Assembly (NCBI GenBank): GCA_938002665.1
Contig: CALLAE010000011.1
Span: 1 to 56,104 of the forward strand
Reading direction: 5' to 3'
DNA from: an uncultured Saprospiraceae bacterium
GTDB taxonomy: Bacteria > Bacteroidota > Bacteroidia > Chitinophagales > Saprospiraceae
DNA length: 56,104 bases
This document shows, piece by piece, positions 42,948 through 50,903 of this stretch. Numbering within the stretch: position 1 is the stretch's first letter; each line of letters opens with the position of its first letter. The position numbers and the translations under genes were made by a program. The notes below the pieces were generated by a model that saw nothing but the letters and a program-made list of their open reading frames with translations, had not been told where the DNA came from and did no database searches.

Positions 42948-43208
42948 ATGACCGAAAACCTTAATCTAGCACTGCAATTACTTCTGGTAGGAATGCTATC
43001 TGTTTTCTTTATACTAGGTATAGTGGTGGCTTTAGGCAGGATACTTATTTTTCTAGTGAACAAATTCAGTCCTGAAATTGCTAAACCTCAAATTGTCTCC
43101 AGATCTAAAACTGGATTCTCAAAACAAAAATTGGCTGTGCTTACTGCAGTCGTAGATGTAGTCACTGAAAATAAAGGCGTGATAAAATCTGTCAAAAAAT
43201 TAAACTAA
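42948..43208 (+). CDS. oadG: Oxaloacetate decarboxylase-type Na+ pump, gamma subunit
   Basis: Small membrane subunit of 86 residues that bridges the alpha and beta subunits of sodium-pumping decarboxylases. One N-terminal transmembrane helix (LLLVGMLSVFFILGIVVALGRIL) is followed by a basic cytoplasmic tail, the standard OadG layout. The start is the ATG at 42948, just below an exact -7 element; upstream codons of the longest frame overlap the promoter. The sequence alone would be weak evidence, but its place 19 bp before oadA and upstream of oadB makes the assignment firm. Confidence 0.87.
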   Translation: MTENLNLALQLLLVGMLSVFFILGIVVALGRILIFLVNKFSPEIAKPQIVSRSKTGFSKQKLAVLTAVVDVVTENKGVIKSVKKLN

Positions 43209-43227
43209 CGACAATAATCCTATTCAG

Positions 43228-45129
43228 ATGGGTAAAGAAATAAAATTAGGACTCGTATATAGAGACATGTGGCAATCTTCTGGGAAGTATATGCCCAATG
43301 TAGATGAGCTCTGTTCCGTTGCACAACCGATAATAGCTATGGGTTGTTTTGACAGAGTAGAAACTAATGGAGGTGGCTTTGAGCAGATCAATCTTCTAAG
43401 GGGTGAAAACCCTAATATCAGCGTCAGAAAATGGACTCAACCTTTTAATGATGCTGGTATTCAGACACATATGCTAGAAAGAGGGTTGAACGGTATCCGG
43501 ATGAGTCCTGTTTCTCGAGATGTCAGAAAACTCATGTTCAAGCTTAAAAAGATACAAGGGACAGATATCTCTAGGACCTTTGATGGGCTGAATAATCCTC
43601 AGAATCTGGAGCTTTCTTTCCAGTACGCCAAGGAAGGCGGCATGATTGCTCAAGGAGCGATGAGTATTACCTTCTCTCCAGTCCATACGGTAGAGTATTA
43701 CATAGATCTAGCTGACAAATACATAGATGCAGGAGCAGAAGAAATTTGCATAAAAGATATGGCGGGTATAGGCCGTCCTGTTTCTATAGGTAAGATGGTG
43801 AAAGGTATCAAGGATAGACATCCTGATGTGATCGTTAGTTACCATGGTCATTCTACTACAGGATTTTCCATAGTGTCAGCATTAGAAGCTGCCCGCGCTG
43901 GAGTGGATGTGATAGATTGTGGGATGGAACCTCTTTCATGGGGGACTGGTCATGCTGATCTCCTTACGGTACATGAGATGCTGAGAGATGCTGGTTTCAA
44001 ACTGAAACCTATCAATATGGATGCCTATATGGAAGTGCGGGCACTGACACAGAAGTTTATAGATGAATCTCTAGGTTACTATATCAATAAGAAAAACAGA
44101 TTCATGAATTCCCTCCTCATCAAGCCTGGTCTACCAGGCGGTATGATGGGTAGCCTCATGGCAGATCTAGAAAAGAATCTAGCCTCTATAAATAAGTGGT
44201 TAACAAAAAATAACAAGCCGACGATCACCCAAGATGAACTACTTATAAAGCTCTTTGATGAAGTAGGCCATACCTGGCCAAAGGTAGGTTATCCACCGCT
44301 GGTCACCCCTTTCAGCCAATATGTTAAGAACCTCTCTTTGATGAATGTGATACAGATTATCAAAGGTAAAGAGCGCTTCTCTATGATAGACGAAAACACC
44401 TGGGGCATGATGCTCGGCAAGTCAGGACAGTTACCTGGAAAGCTTGCACCAGAGCTAATTAAGATGGCTGAGCAGCAAGGCAGAGAATTCTTTACTGATA
44501 ATCCTCAAGACCTTTACCCTGATGTACTAGATGACTTCAGAGCTAAGATGAAAGAGAAAGGCTGGGACACAGGACAGGATGATGAGGAGCTCTTTGAGTA
44601 TGCGATGCACCCAGCGCAGTACGAAGATTTCATGTCAGGCAATGCTAAGAAGAAGTTTCTAGCTGACCTAGAAAAACGAAAGCAAGCAGCAGGCACTGCC
44701 TCTACTGCAGGAGTACCGCTACCCGTCCCTGTAGCAGCTAGTGCGCCTGCACTCTCTATGCCTAAGTCACTGGTCGTAGATGTCAATGGTGAAAAATTCA
44801 AAGTGCAGATAGACTACCCAGAGTCCACAACTTCTAACTCTACAAATAACAATGCGGCTGCCCCAGCCCCTCTCGCTGAAGCATTCACTGACTCAGAAGC
44901 CAACTATGTCACCTCTCCACTGGAAGGCAAATTCTTCCTTACTAAGGCAGCTGGAGAAAAAGGAATCAAAGTAGGTGACACAGTAAAAGTCGGTGACACC
45001 GTAGCCTATGTAGAATCTATGAAAGTTATCAATGCTATTACTTCTAGCTACGCTGGTACAGTAGCTGAAATAACCGTCAGTCATGGCGATGACATAGAAG
45101 AAGACCACCCTCTAATCAAGATAGTATAA
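43228..45129 (+). CDS. oadA: Oxaloacetate decarboxylase-type Na+ pump, alpha subunit (carboxyltransferase plus biotin carrier)
   Basis: Cytoplasmic subunit of 633 residues that transfers the carboxyl group of oxaloacetate (or a related acid) to its own biotin. The carboxyltransferase barrel begins with YRDMWQSS, holds EICIKDMAGIGRP with the catalytic lysine and YHGHSTTG with the metal-binding histidines, and is followed by the PYC/OadA conserved domain. An Ala/Pro/Thr-rich linker near residues 490-560 leads to a biotinyl domain. The biotin site reads ESMKV rather than the common AMKM, with Lys599 35 residues from the C-terminus. The first residues differ from the usual RD-A-H-Q-S, so the exact substrate should be treated as open. 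The neighbours oadG and oadB show that it belongs to a Na+ pump and is not part of a pyruvate carboxylase. Confidence 0.9.
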   Translation: MGKEIKLGLVYRDMWQSSGKYMPNVDELCSVAQPIIAMGCFDRVETNGGGFEQINLLRGENPNISVRKWTQPFNDAGIQTHMLERGLNGIRMSPVSRDVRKLMFKLKKIQGTDISRTFDGLNNPQNLELSFQYAKEGGMIAQGAMSITFSPVHTVEYYIDLADKYIDAGAEEICIKDMAGIGRPVSIGKMVKGIKDRHPDVIVSYHGHSTTGFSIVSALEAARAGVDVIDCGMEPLSWGTGHADLLTVHEMLRDAGFKLKPINMDAYMEVRALTQKFIDESLGYYINKKNRFMNSLLIKPGLPGGMMGSLMADLEKNLASINKWLTKNNKPTITQDELLIKLFDEVGHTWPKVGYPPLVTPFSQYVKNLSLMNVIQIIKGKERFSMIDENTWGMMLGKSGQLPGKLAPELIKMAEQQGREFFTDNPQDLYPDVLDDFRAKMKEKGWDTGQDDEELFEYAMHPAQYEDFMSGNAKKKFLADLEKRKQAAGTASTAGVPLPVPVAASAPALSMPKSLVVDVNGEKFKVQIDYPESTTSNSTNNNAAAPAPLAEAFTDSEANYVTSPLEGKFFLTKAAGEKGIKVGDTVKVGDTVAYVESMKVINAITSSYAGTVAEITVSHGDDIEEDHPLIKIV

Positions 45130-45152
45130 CTGTCTTACTACCTAATAGCTAA

Positions 45153-46358
45153 GTGGAAGTACTGAATAAGATATATGAGATGACGGCCTTCAGCCAACTA
45201 GGTCAAGACCCGTGGTCATTGGTTATGATTGTACTTGCCGTACTACTACTCTATCTAGGTATCTTTAAAAAGTACGAACCCCTCTTGCTTGTGCCTATAG
45301 GCTTTGGTGTCCTGCTAGCTAATTTTCCTGGAGGTAATATGAATGTCGTTTCTACGGAGATGGTCCCAGATATAAAGCATATGACCCTGATAGAAATAGC
45401 GGATGGCTATGGGATAATGAACATGCTCTACTATGCCTTAATCAAGACTGGTCTCTTACCGCCACTCATTTTCATGGGAGTGGGCGCTATGACAGACTTT
45501 GGGCCACTGCTTAGAAATCTCAAATTAGCACTTTTCGGTGCTGCTGCGCAATTGGGTATTTTTACTGTACTTTCTGCAGCTATGTTCTTTGGGTTTACCC
45601 CTCAGGAGGCAGGAGCGCTGGGTATCATAGGTGGCGCCGATGGGCCCACTGCCATCTACACAGCTATCAAACTTGCTCCTCACTTGCTAGGCCCTATTGC
45701 AATAGCAGCCTACTCTTACATGGCTTTAGTGCCGGTTATTATTCCTTTGGTAGTTAGATTCACCATAAGTAAGAAGGAACTTAAGATCAATATGAAGCAA
45801 CAGGATAAGCTTTATCCTAATAAGTATACTATCAAAAATCTGAAACTGGTTAAAATCTTGTTTCCTATCTGTCTAGTAATACTTGTCTCCTTATTAGTGC
45901 CTTCATCTACTCCACTGCTAGGTATGTTATTGTTTGGAAATCTGGTCAAAGAAATTGGTACTGATACCAATAGGCTATTTGAAGCGGCATCTAGTACTAT
46001 CATGAATACGGCTACCATCTTTCTAGGCCTCACTGTGGGTGCGACCATGACCTCTACAACTTTTCTTAATACGCAGACACTGATGATTATACTGGGCGGA
46101 TTTATAGCTTTTGCTTTTTCTATTCTAGGTGGTATCCTAGCTGTTAAGATTTATAATCTCTTCAATAAGAAAAAGATCAATCCTCTCATAGGTGCGACTG
46201 GCTTAAGTGCTGTGCCTATGGCTTCTAGGGTGGCTAACGAAATCGCGCTCAAGCATGACTCCTCTAATCATCTCCTCCAATATGCTATGTCCAGCAACAT
46301 CAGTGGGGTGATAGGTTCAGCTGTAGCGGCGGGAATTTTGATTAGTTTCCTCGGTTGA
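45153..46358 (+). CDS. oadB: Oxaloacetate decarboxylase-type Na+ pump, beta subunit
   Basis: Integral membrane subunit of 401 residues that decarboxylates carboxybiotin and exports Na+. The signature GIIGGADGPTAIY carries the conserved Asp of the Na+ channel, and NPLIGATGLSAVPMASRVA with the later SSNISGVIGSA are typical of the OadB/MmdB/GcdB family. About ten hydrophobic helices are visible. The frame begins with GTG at 45153; the ATG at 45180 (MTAFSQLGQ) is an equally reasonable start. Paralogous pumps use methylmalonyl-CoA or glutaconyl-CoA; the OadA-type alpha subunit upstream favours oxaloacetate. No terminator is evident before the palindrome array that follows. Confidence 0.93.
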   Translation: MEVLNKIYEMTAFSQLGQDPWSLVMIVLAVLLLYLGIFKKYEPLLLVPIGFGVLLANFPGGNMNVVSTEMVPDIKHMTLIEIADGYGIMNMLYYALIKTGLLPPLIFMGVGAMTDFGPLLRNLKLALFGAAAQLGIFTVLSAAMFFGFTPQEAGALGIIGGADGPTAIYTAIKLAPHLLGPIAIAAYSYMALVPVIIPLVVRFTISKKELKINMKQQDKLYPNKYTIKNLKLVKILFPICLVILVSLLVPSSTPLLGMLLFGNLVKEIGTDTNRLFEAASSTIMNTATIFLGLTVGATMTSTTFLNTQTLMIILGGFIAFAFSILGGILAVKIYNLFNKKKINPLIGATGLSAVPMASRVANEIALKHDSSNHLLQYAMSSNISGVIGSAVAAGILISFLG

Positions 46359-46427
46359 TTTTACTAGTATTCTAATTTAGAACTCCAGATTACCTGTAAA
46401 AATTTAAAGCATTATTGGGATAAAATT

Positions 46428-46604
46428 TGCTATTAATTTTAGCAAATATTATCATATTTTGCTATTATTTTTAGCACTTAATTACATATTTTGCTATATT
46501 TTTTAGCATTATATTGCAATAATTGCTATTTATTTTAGCAATTTACCTAATTAATTGCTTAATTTTATAGCATTAATTTAATTATAATGCTTTGAAATGC
46601 AGCA
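46428..46604 (+). repeat. Array of six inverted repeats with an exact 32-bp period, running into the ATPase start codon
   Basis: Each unit has the form TGCT(A/T)-N7-(T/C)AGCA. Centres fall at 46436, 46468, 46500, 46532, 46564 and 46596, exactly 32 bp apart. Units 1 and 4 have perfect 8-bp arms (ATTTGCTA/TAGCAAAT and AATTGCTA/TAGCAATT). The 7-nt middles of units 1-5 are T-rich on the plus strand, so the units also act as direct repeats. The sixth unit is degenerate, and its 7-nt middle (TGAAATG) contains the start codon at 46597-46599. A weak, one-base-shifted right half-site near 46408 may be a relic of a seventh. The spacing is close to three helical turns, which suits a multimeric DNA-binding protein; transcribed RNA could instead form a chain of small hairpins. 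Confidence 0.9.
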
Positions 46605-47817
46605 ATTATATGCAAAATCCAACGCTAGAATCCTAAAAGCAAAAAGCTTCCATTATCGAGATGTCATTCCAAATCTGAATCCCGAAGCTAGACTGAATAT
46701 CATAAGAGGTCTAAGAGGCGTGGGCAAGACAACCTACATTTTACAGCAAGCACATGAAAGACAAAAGGAAGAAAATAAGGTTCTGTATATAAGTCTAGAT
46801 GATTTCTACTTTCTAGATAACAGACTCTACTCTGTCATAGAAACCTTCTATAATGATGGAGGTCGATACTTGTACATGGATGAAGTTCATAAATACGCGA
46901 AATGGGAAGTAGAAGTAAAGAATGCCTATGATATATTTCCTGAGGATCTGAAAATTATGATTACAGGCTCATCAGCTCTTGAGATACATCAGAGTCATGC
47001 CGATCTGAGCAGAAGAGCACATTATTACTCGATGCCGGGTCTATCTTTTAGAGAATATCTAAAGTATAAAAAAGGCCATAATACAGAAAAAAGCTATGCT
47101 TTAGCTGAGCTCATAGCAGAAAAAGACAACCTAAGTAAGACCCTGAATGACAACATACCTGGTCTACTAGGCTTATTCAAAACTTATCTGCAGGAAGGGT
47201 TTTTCGCCATCTGCCTAGAGGATAATATAGACTATATGAGAATACTCCACCAGATAGTCGAGAATACAGTACAGATAGACCTCAGAATACATAAGAGCAT
47301 CAACATAGAAGAAAGTAGACAGATACTAGCCTTGCTGAAGCATCTCTCTTCATCAGTACCCTATCAGATAAACATATCCAAGACGGCAGAGAAAATACAT
47401 GTGGACAGAAACAAGCTGATGGAATATCTAGATCTATTGCAAAAGGCTGACCTCCTTTATAAAATCAACTACCCTCAGTCTAAAAAAGGGTCCATGAGCA
47501 AGCCAGACAAAATCTACCTCAACAATCCTAATCTTTACTATGCCCTAGATCAGTATAATAGCAATATAGGAGCGACTAGGGAAGCATTCGTACTTAACCA
47601 GTTAAAAGCTGTAGATTATGAAACCAGGCTGCATATTTCGGCTGATTACGAAGTAACTCTGAAACAAAACAAGGGAAATGCGGTATTCGAAGTAGGCGGA
47701 AAAGACAAAAAAGCAAAGCAAATAGAAGGTGTAGAGTCAGGTATATTACTTGTGGACGATACACCATTAGGCTATGGAAATAGAATGCCTTTGTATCTTC
47801 TTGGATTCTTGTACTAG
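46597..47817 (+). CDS. AAA_14/DUF4143 family ATPase
   Basis: Cytoplasmic protein of 406 residues. An N-terminal AAA_14-type P-loop domain shows Walker A GLRGVGKTT (38-46), Walker B YLYMDEVHK (91-99), an ITGSSALEI sensor strand and the LSRRAHYYSMPGLSFREYL segment typical of this family. The C-terminal part fits DUF4143, with a winged-helix-like stretch (TAEKIHVDRNKLMEYLDLLQ) and a final EVGGKDKKAKQIEGV nuclease-like strand-helix region. Members are common, often patchily distributed, and of unknown function. The start codon lies inside the last unit of the upstream 32-bp palindrome array, hinting at repression or autoregulation at the array. The gene is transcribed alone and ended by a hairpin. 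Confidence 0.85.
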   Translation: MQQLYAKSNARILKAKSFHYRDVIPNLNPEARLNIIRGLRGVGKTTYILQQAHERQKEENKVLYISLDDFYFLDNRLYSVIETFYNDGGRYLYMDEVHKYAKWEVEVKNAYDIFPEDLKIMITGSSALEIHQSHADLSRRAHYYSMPGLSFREYLKYKKGHNTEKSYALAELIAEKDNLSKTLNDNIPGLLGLFKTYLQEGFFAICLEDNIDYMRILHQIVENTVQIDLRIHKSINIEESRQILALLKHLSSSVPYQINISKTAEKIHVDRNKLMEYLDLLQKADLLYKINYPQSKKGSMSKPDKIYLNNPNLYYALDQYNSNIGATREAFVLNQLKAVDYETRLHISADYEVTLKQNKGNAVFEVGGKDKKAKQIEGVESGILLVDDTPLGYGNRMPLYLLGFLY

Positions 47818-47932
47818 ATAGGTTACATCAAAATGACAAACATTTAACAGTTTGATTTCATTACTTTTTAAAAATGCCTCCGTCTAAAAGGCGTAAAGAG
47901 TAGTTTTTTTTTCATACTGGTTCGATAATGAG

Positions 47933-47961
47933 GAGCTTCCACCTGGAAGCTTTTCTTTTTT
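47933..47961 (+). terminator. Terminator of the AAA_14/DUF4143 ATPase gene
   Basis: AGCTTCCA and TGGAAGCT form an 8-bp stem with a tight centre, followed by a TTTTCTTTTTT tract. It stands about 115 bp after the ATPase stop codon and upstream of the convergent DUF2905 gene. Confidence 0.85.
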
Positions 47962-48020
47962 CCTCTAATCTTAATGAACCCAACCAACACGATAGCTACT
48001 TATCCACGAAGCATTTTTGC

Positions 48021-48233
48021 CTATCCCATATGCTTGTATATCCTCATGAATAAATTAAACAAGATGCTGAGTAAAATCATAGAGGTAATAGGAAAGTAAA
48101 ACTTGGAGTTTGGCTTCTCTACCTTGATATCACCAGGCAGATTACCAAACCAACTAATCGCTTGCGGAAAGTAGGTGTAGAGCAATCCTATTAGCACTAT
48201 TAGAGAGTCTACTAGAATAAGTAATCGTCCCAT
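48021..48233 (-). CDS. DUF2905 small membrane protein
   Basis: Protein of 70 residues with two hydrophobic helices (LLILVDSLIVLIGLLYTYF and FPITSMILLSILFNLF) separated by a FGNLPGDIKVEKPNSKFYFP loop. The LPGDI-x-(V/I)-E and N-x-x-F-Y-F-P pattern is the DUF2905 signature, and the length is usual for the family. Function unknown; the location is presumably the cytoplasmic membrane. It stands alone between the ATPase terminator and the divergent peroxidase lipoprotein. Confidence 0.88.
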   Translation of the reverse strand: MGRLLILVDSLIVLIGLLYTYFPQAISWFGNLPGDIKVEKPNSKFYFPITSMILLSILFNLFMRIYKHMG

Positions 48234-48370
48234 TTATATTTATAAGTGATTTGAAAAGAATGAAAATTATAGATTATTAAAATCTCTTGCTGCTTAATGG
48301 CATAAATTTTGTCTCTCCACCCATTGTATTAATGCCCTTTATTGTTAATACAAACTGGATTTTACTGAGA

Positions 48371-49723
48371 ATGAAAAGGATTTCAACATTCAAACTATGT
48401 ATGTTGTCTATGCCATTTGTACTACTCATAGGCAGCTGCACAGAAGATAAGGTAGATTTATCTGCTGATCTCGATTACCAATTAGACAAGGCTATAAGTA
48501 GATACTCACCATCAGGTGACACAGATTTCTATATACTTCCCGATGAGGAAGACCTCGCCAATATTCCTCAAGATTCAAAAAACCCTCTGACTAGAGAGAA
48601 AGTACTCCTAGGTAAGTTCTTGTTTTTCGAAACAGGACTGGCAATGGATTCTAAACACAATTCTAGCCAAGGTACTTATTCATGCGCTTCATGCCATATT
48701 CCGGAAAAAGGTTTCAGACCCGACAACGTGCAGGGTATAGCAGATGGAGGAATGGGTTATGCTCATGATAGAGGTATGAATCCAGAATACACAGAAGAAG
48801 ATTTAGATGTGCAAGAGGCTCGGCCGCTTAACCTGATTAACGTGGCTTTTGTAAAAAACACAGCTTGGAATGGACAGTTCGGTGCTGATGGAGCAAATGT
48901 CAATACCAGTCATGTATGGGGGGACAGATTGGATACCAGGAGAAATAATCTTGGCTATGAAGGCTTAGAAACACAAAACATACAAGGTGTAACCACACAT
49001 AGGATGAGAATAGATAAGGAAATAGTGGACCAGTATGGTTATACTGATTTGTTTGATAAATCCTTTCCTGAATACAATGAAAGCAATAGATACTCTAAGA
49101 TTACTGGCTCACTTGCTATATCTGCATATCTAAGAACTGTAATTTCTAACAAAGCACCGTTTCAGGATTGGTTAATAGGAGATAAAGACGCTATGACTTA
49201 TCAGGAGAAAAAAGGTGCCTTACTTTTCTTTGGTAAAGCGAATTGTAATAGATGTCATTACAACCAAAACTTAGGTTCTATGGAATTCCATGCCTTAGGT
49301 GTCAATGATATGGATATGCATCCTGAATCTGTCAAAGCTTCTAATCCACTAGCGAGAAGAAATCTAGGTAGAGGTGGATTCACTAAAGAAGAAAGCGATC
49401 TGTACAAATATAAAGTACCAGGTATATACAATATAGGAGATGCCGATTTCTACTTTCATGGATCGAGTGCACGTACTTTAGAGGAACTGATAGAGTACAA
49501 GAACGTGGCTGTAAAAGAGAATGACAGAGTGCCTGATTCTCAAATGTCGCCTAAGTTTTCAGCTTTAAATCTAACAGAGGAAGAGAAAACTGACCTAGCT
49601 GCATTTATAAGAAATAGTCTGAAAGATCCAGACCTTACTAGATATCAGCCAGAGGAAATTAAGTCAGGCTTTTGTTTCCCTAACAATGATGAAATTTCTC
49701 AGACATACTTAGATTGTAACTAA
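48371..49723 (+). CDS. Di-haem cytochrome c peroxidase/MauG-family lipoprotein (copy 1)
   Basis: Exported lipoprotein of 450 residues. I start it at the ATG at 48371 (MKRISTFKL): the longer frame adds 28 residues ahead of a normal lipoprotein signal whose lipobox ends LIGSC (Cys23). Two c-type haem sites are visible, CASCH (105-109) and CNRCH (292-296), with the family segments KVLLGKFLFFE and RPLNLINVAF, and FYFHGSSARTLEELIEY near the end. Such proteins reduce peroxide with electrons from a cytochrome or copper donor, or act MauG-like on protein side chains; which applies here cannot be told. A paralogue of equal length lies 1.2 kb downstream. Confidence 0.9.
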   Translation: MKRISTFKLCMLSMPFVLLIGSCTEDKVDLSADLDYQLDKAISRYSPSGDTDFYILPDEEDLANIPQDSKNPLTREKVLLGKFLFFETGLAMDSKHNSSQGTYSCASCHIPEKGFRPDNVQGIADGGMGYAHDRGMNPEYTEEDLDVQEARPLNLINVAFVKNTAWNGQFGADGANVNTSHVWGDRLDTRRNNLGYEGLETQNIQGVTTHRMRIDKEIVDQYGYTDLFDKSFPEYNESNRYSKITGSLAISAYLRTVISNKAPFQDWLIGDKDAMTYQEKKGALLFFGKANCNRCHYNQNLGSMEFHALGVNDMDMHPESVKASNPLARRNLGRGGFTKEESDLYKYKVPGIYNIGDADFYFHGSSARTLEELIEYKNVAVKENDRVPDSQMSPKFSALNLTEEEKTDLAAFIRNSLKDPDLTRYQPEEIKSGFCFPNNDEISQTYLDCN

Positions 49724-49729
49724 GAAATA

Positions 49730-50632
49730 CTAAGTCCACAGTTTCTTTGGATAGACGCCTTTGGCTATGAGTCGATTGATCTTTTTCACTACATGGGGTT
49801 TATCCTTTTTGTAGGTCACTCCGAACCAGCTTGCTGGTGAGGTCAATACTTTAACCTTAGCGGATTTTTCCTCTATCATTTTATCCAGCGTAAAAGGAAT
49901 GAAGAATTCAGATTTTAGTTCTAGCCCTTCTTCTTTGAGGAATTTCTTAAAGAACTTATTAGTCTTAGTAAAATAGCTAGGGAAGAACCCAAACATATTC
50001 ATTGATACTAAGGTGTTAGGCGAAAGCTTCCCCTTACCCTGCTCTGTAGGAAAGGTAATGCTACCATCTTTGTTCTTAGAAATCTTAAGTGTTTCTACTA
50101 TGTCAGTGAGATAGCCTTGCTTATCGGCTTTGCATACTCCCCTATTGACAGTTCCATGATCTGATAAGGTATTTTTAAGCTTATAAGCTGCAACAGCATA
50201 CTCACTTTTATTTCTATTCCTTTTGAAAAAATCTATCAGCATTCCATAAGATTCTACACCATAGTAGTCATCTGCATTTATCACAGCAAAAGGCCCATCG
50301 ATTACCTCTGCACCCATCAGCACGGCATGCGCTGTGCCCCATGGTTTTTCTCTTTCCGCGATATAGCGAGACATATGAGGGACCTTGTATAATTCTTGCT
50401 CTACAAACTCCATTTTTATCCTATCTCCTATGCGCTCTCTGAAGTAGGCCTCAAATTCCTTTCTAAAGTGCCCTCTGACTACAAAGACAACCTTATCAAA
50501 ACCAGCCTTCTTTGCATCATAGATAGAATAATCAATAATTGTCTCTCCATTAGGGCCAAAGGCATCCATCTGCTTTAACCCTCCATAGCGACTTCCCATC
50601 CCCGCTGCTAAGACTAATAAACTGGCTTTCAT
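49730..50632 (-). CDS. Nucleotidyltransferase (sugar-phosphate NTP-transferase family)
   Basis: Cytoplasmic enzyme of 300 residues from the ATG at 50632. The N-terminal LLVLAAGMGSRYGGLKQMD is the G-x-G-x-R nucleotide-binding loop of NTP_transferase enzymes. NADDYYG supplies the metal-binding aspartate, and KPWGTAHAVLMG resembles the nucleobase-binding strand. Relatives activate sugar-1-phosphates or phosphocholine-like groups. The substrate is not evident and no cell-wall or polysaccharide genes are near. It sits in inverse orientation between the two peroxidase paralogues and converges with copy 1 over 6 bp. A near-consensus -7 element (CATCTTTG) lies about 22 bp upstream. Confidence 0.85.
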   Translation of the reverse strand: MKASLLVLAAGMGSRYGGLKQMDAFGPNGETIIDYSIYDAKKAGFDKVVFVVRGHFRKEFEAYFRERIGDRIKMEFVEQELYKVPHMSRYIAEREKPWGTAHAVLMGAEVIDGPFAVINADDYYGVESYGMLIDFFKRNRNKSEYAVAAYKLKNTLSDHGTVNRGVCKADKQGYLTDIVETLKISKNKDGSITFPTEQGKGKLSPNTLVSMNMFGFFPSYFTKTNKFFKKFLKEEGLELKSEFFIPFTLDKMIEEKSAKVKVLTSPASWFGVTYKKDKPHVVKKINRLIAKGVYPKKLWT

Positions 50633-50873
50633 AATCTGTATTTTGTTTAGTGTCAAAGATGAAATAATATTGGAAGCATAAATAATTTAGACTTGTATAA
50701 ATTGCTTGCGAAAGATTGAAAATTAACATTTTATCATGCATCATTTCTTCCTTCTGAGACGTTATAAAATAATAGGTAAGACAGTTTGCGATAATTCTGT
50801 AATCTAAAGATTATCAGCGTTTTACATATAATTTATTTTTTTAATGTCCCTTTTATTATTCCTATTATTTTTT

Positions 50874-50881
50874 TAATTTTG
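50874..50881 (+). promoter_or_regulatory. -7 promoter element of peroxidase copy 2
   Basis: TAATTTTG is an exact TAnnTTTG match, ending 22 nt before the ATG at 50904, in a very AT-rich stretch. The rest of the 270-bp gap shows nothing else I can name. Confidence 0.55.
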
Positions 50882-50903
50882 CAGTCATTCAGTAGAAGGA
50901 TTC

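Noticed and set aside
46428-46604. CRISPR array
   Set aside because: The repeat is a short palindrome with a 7-nt centre and the spacers are only 15 bp. No cas genes are near, and the array runs into a coding start.
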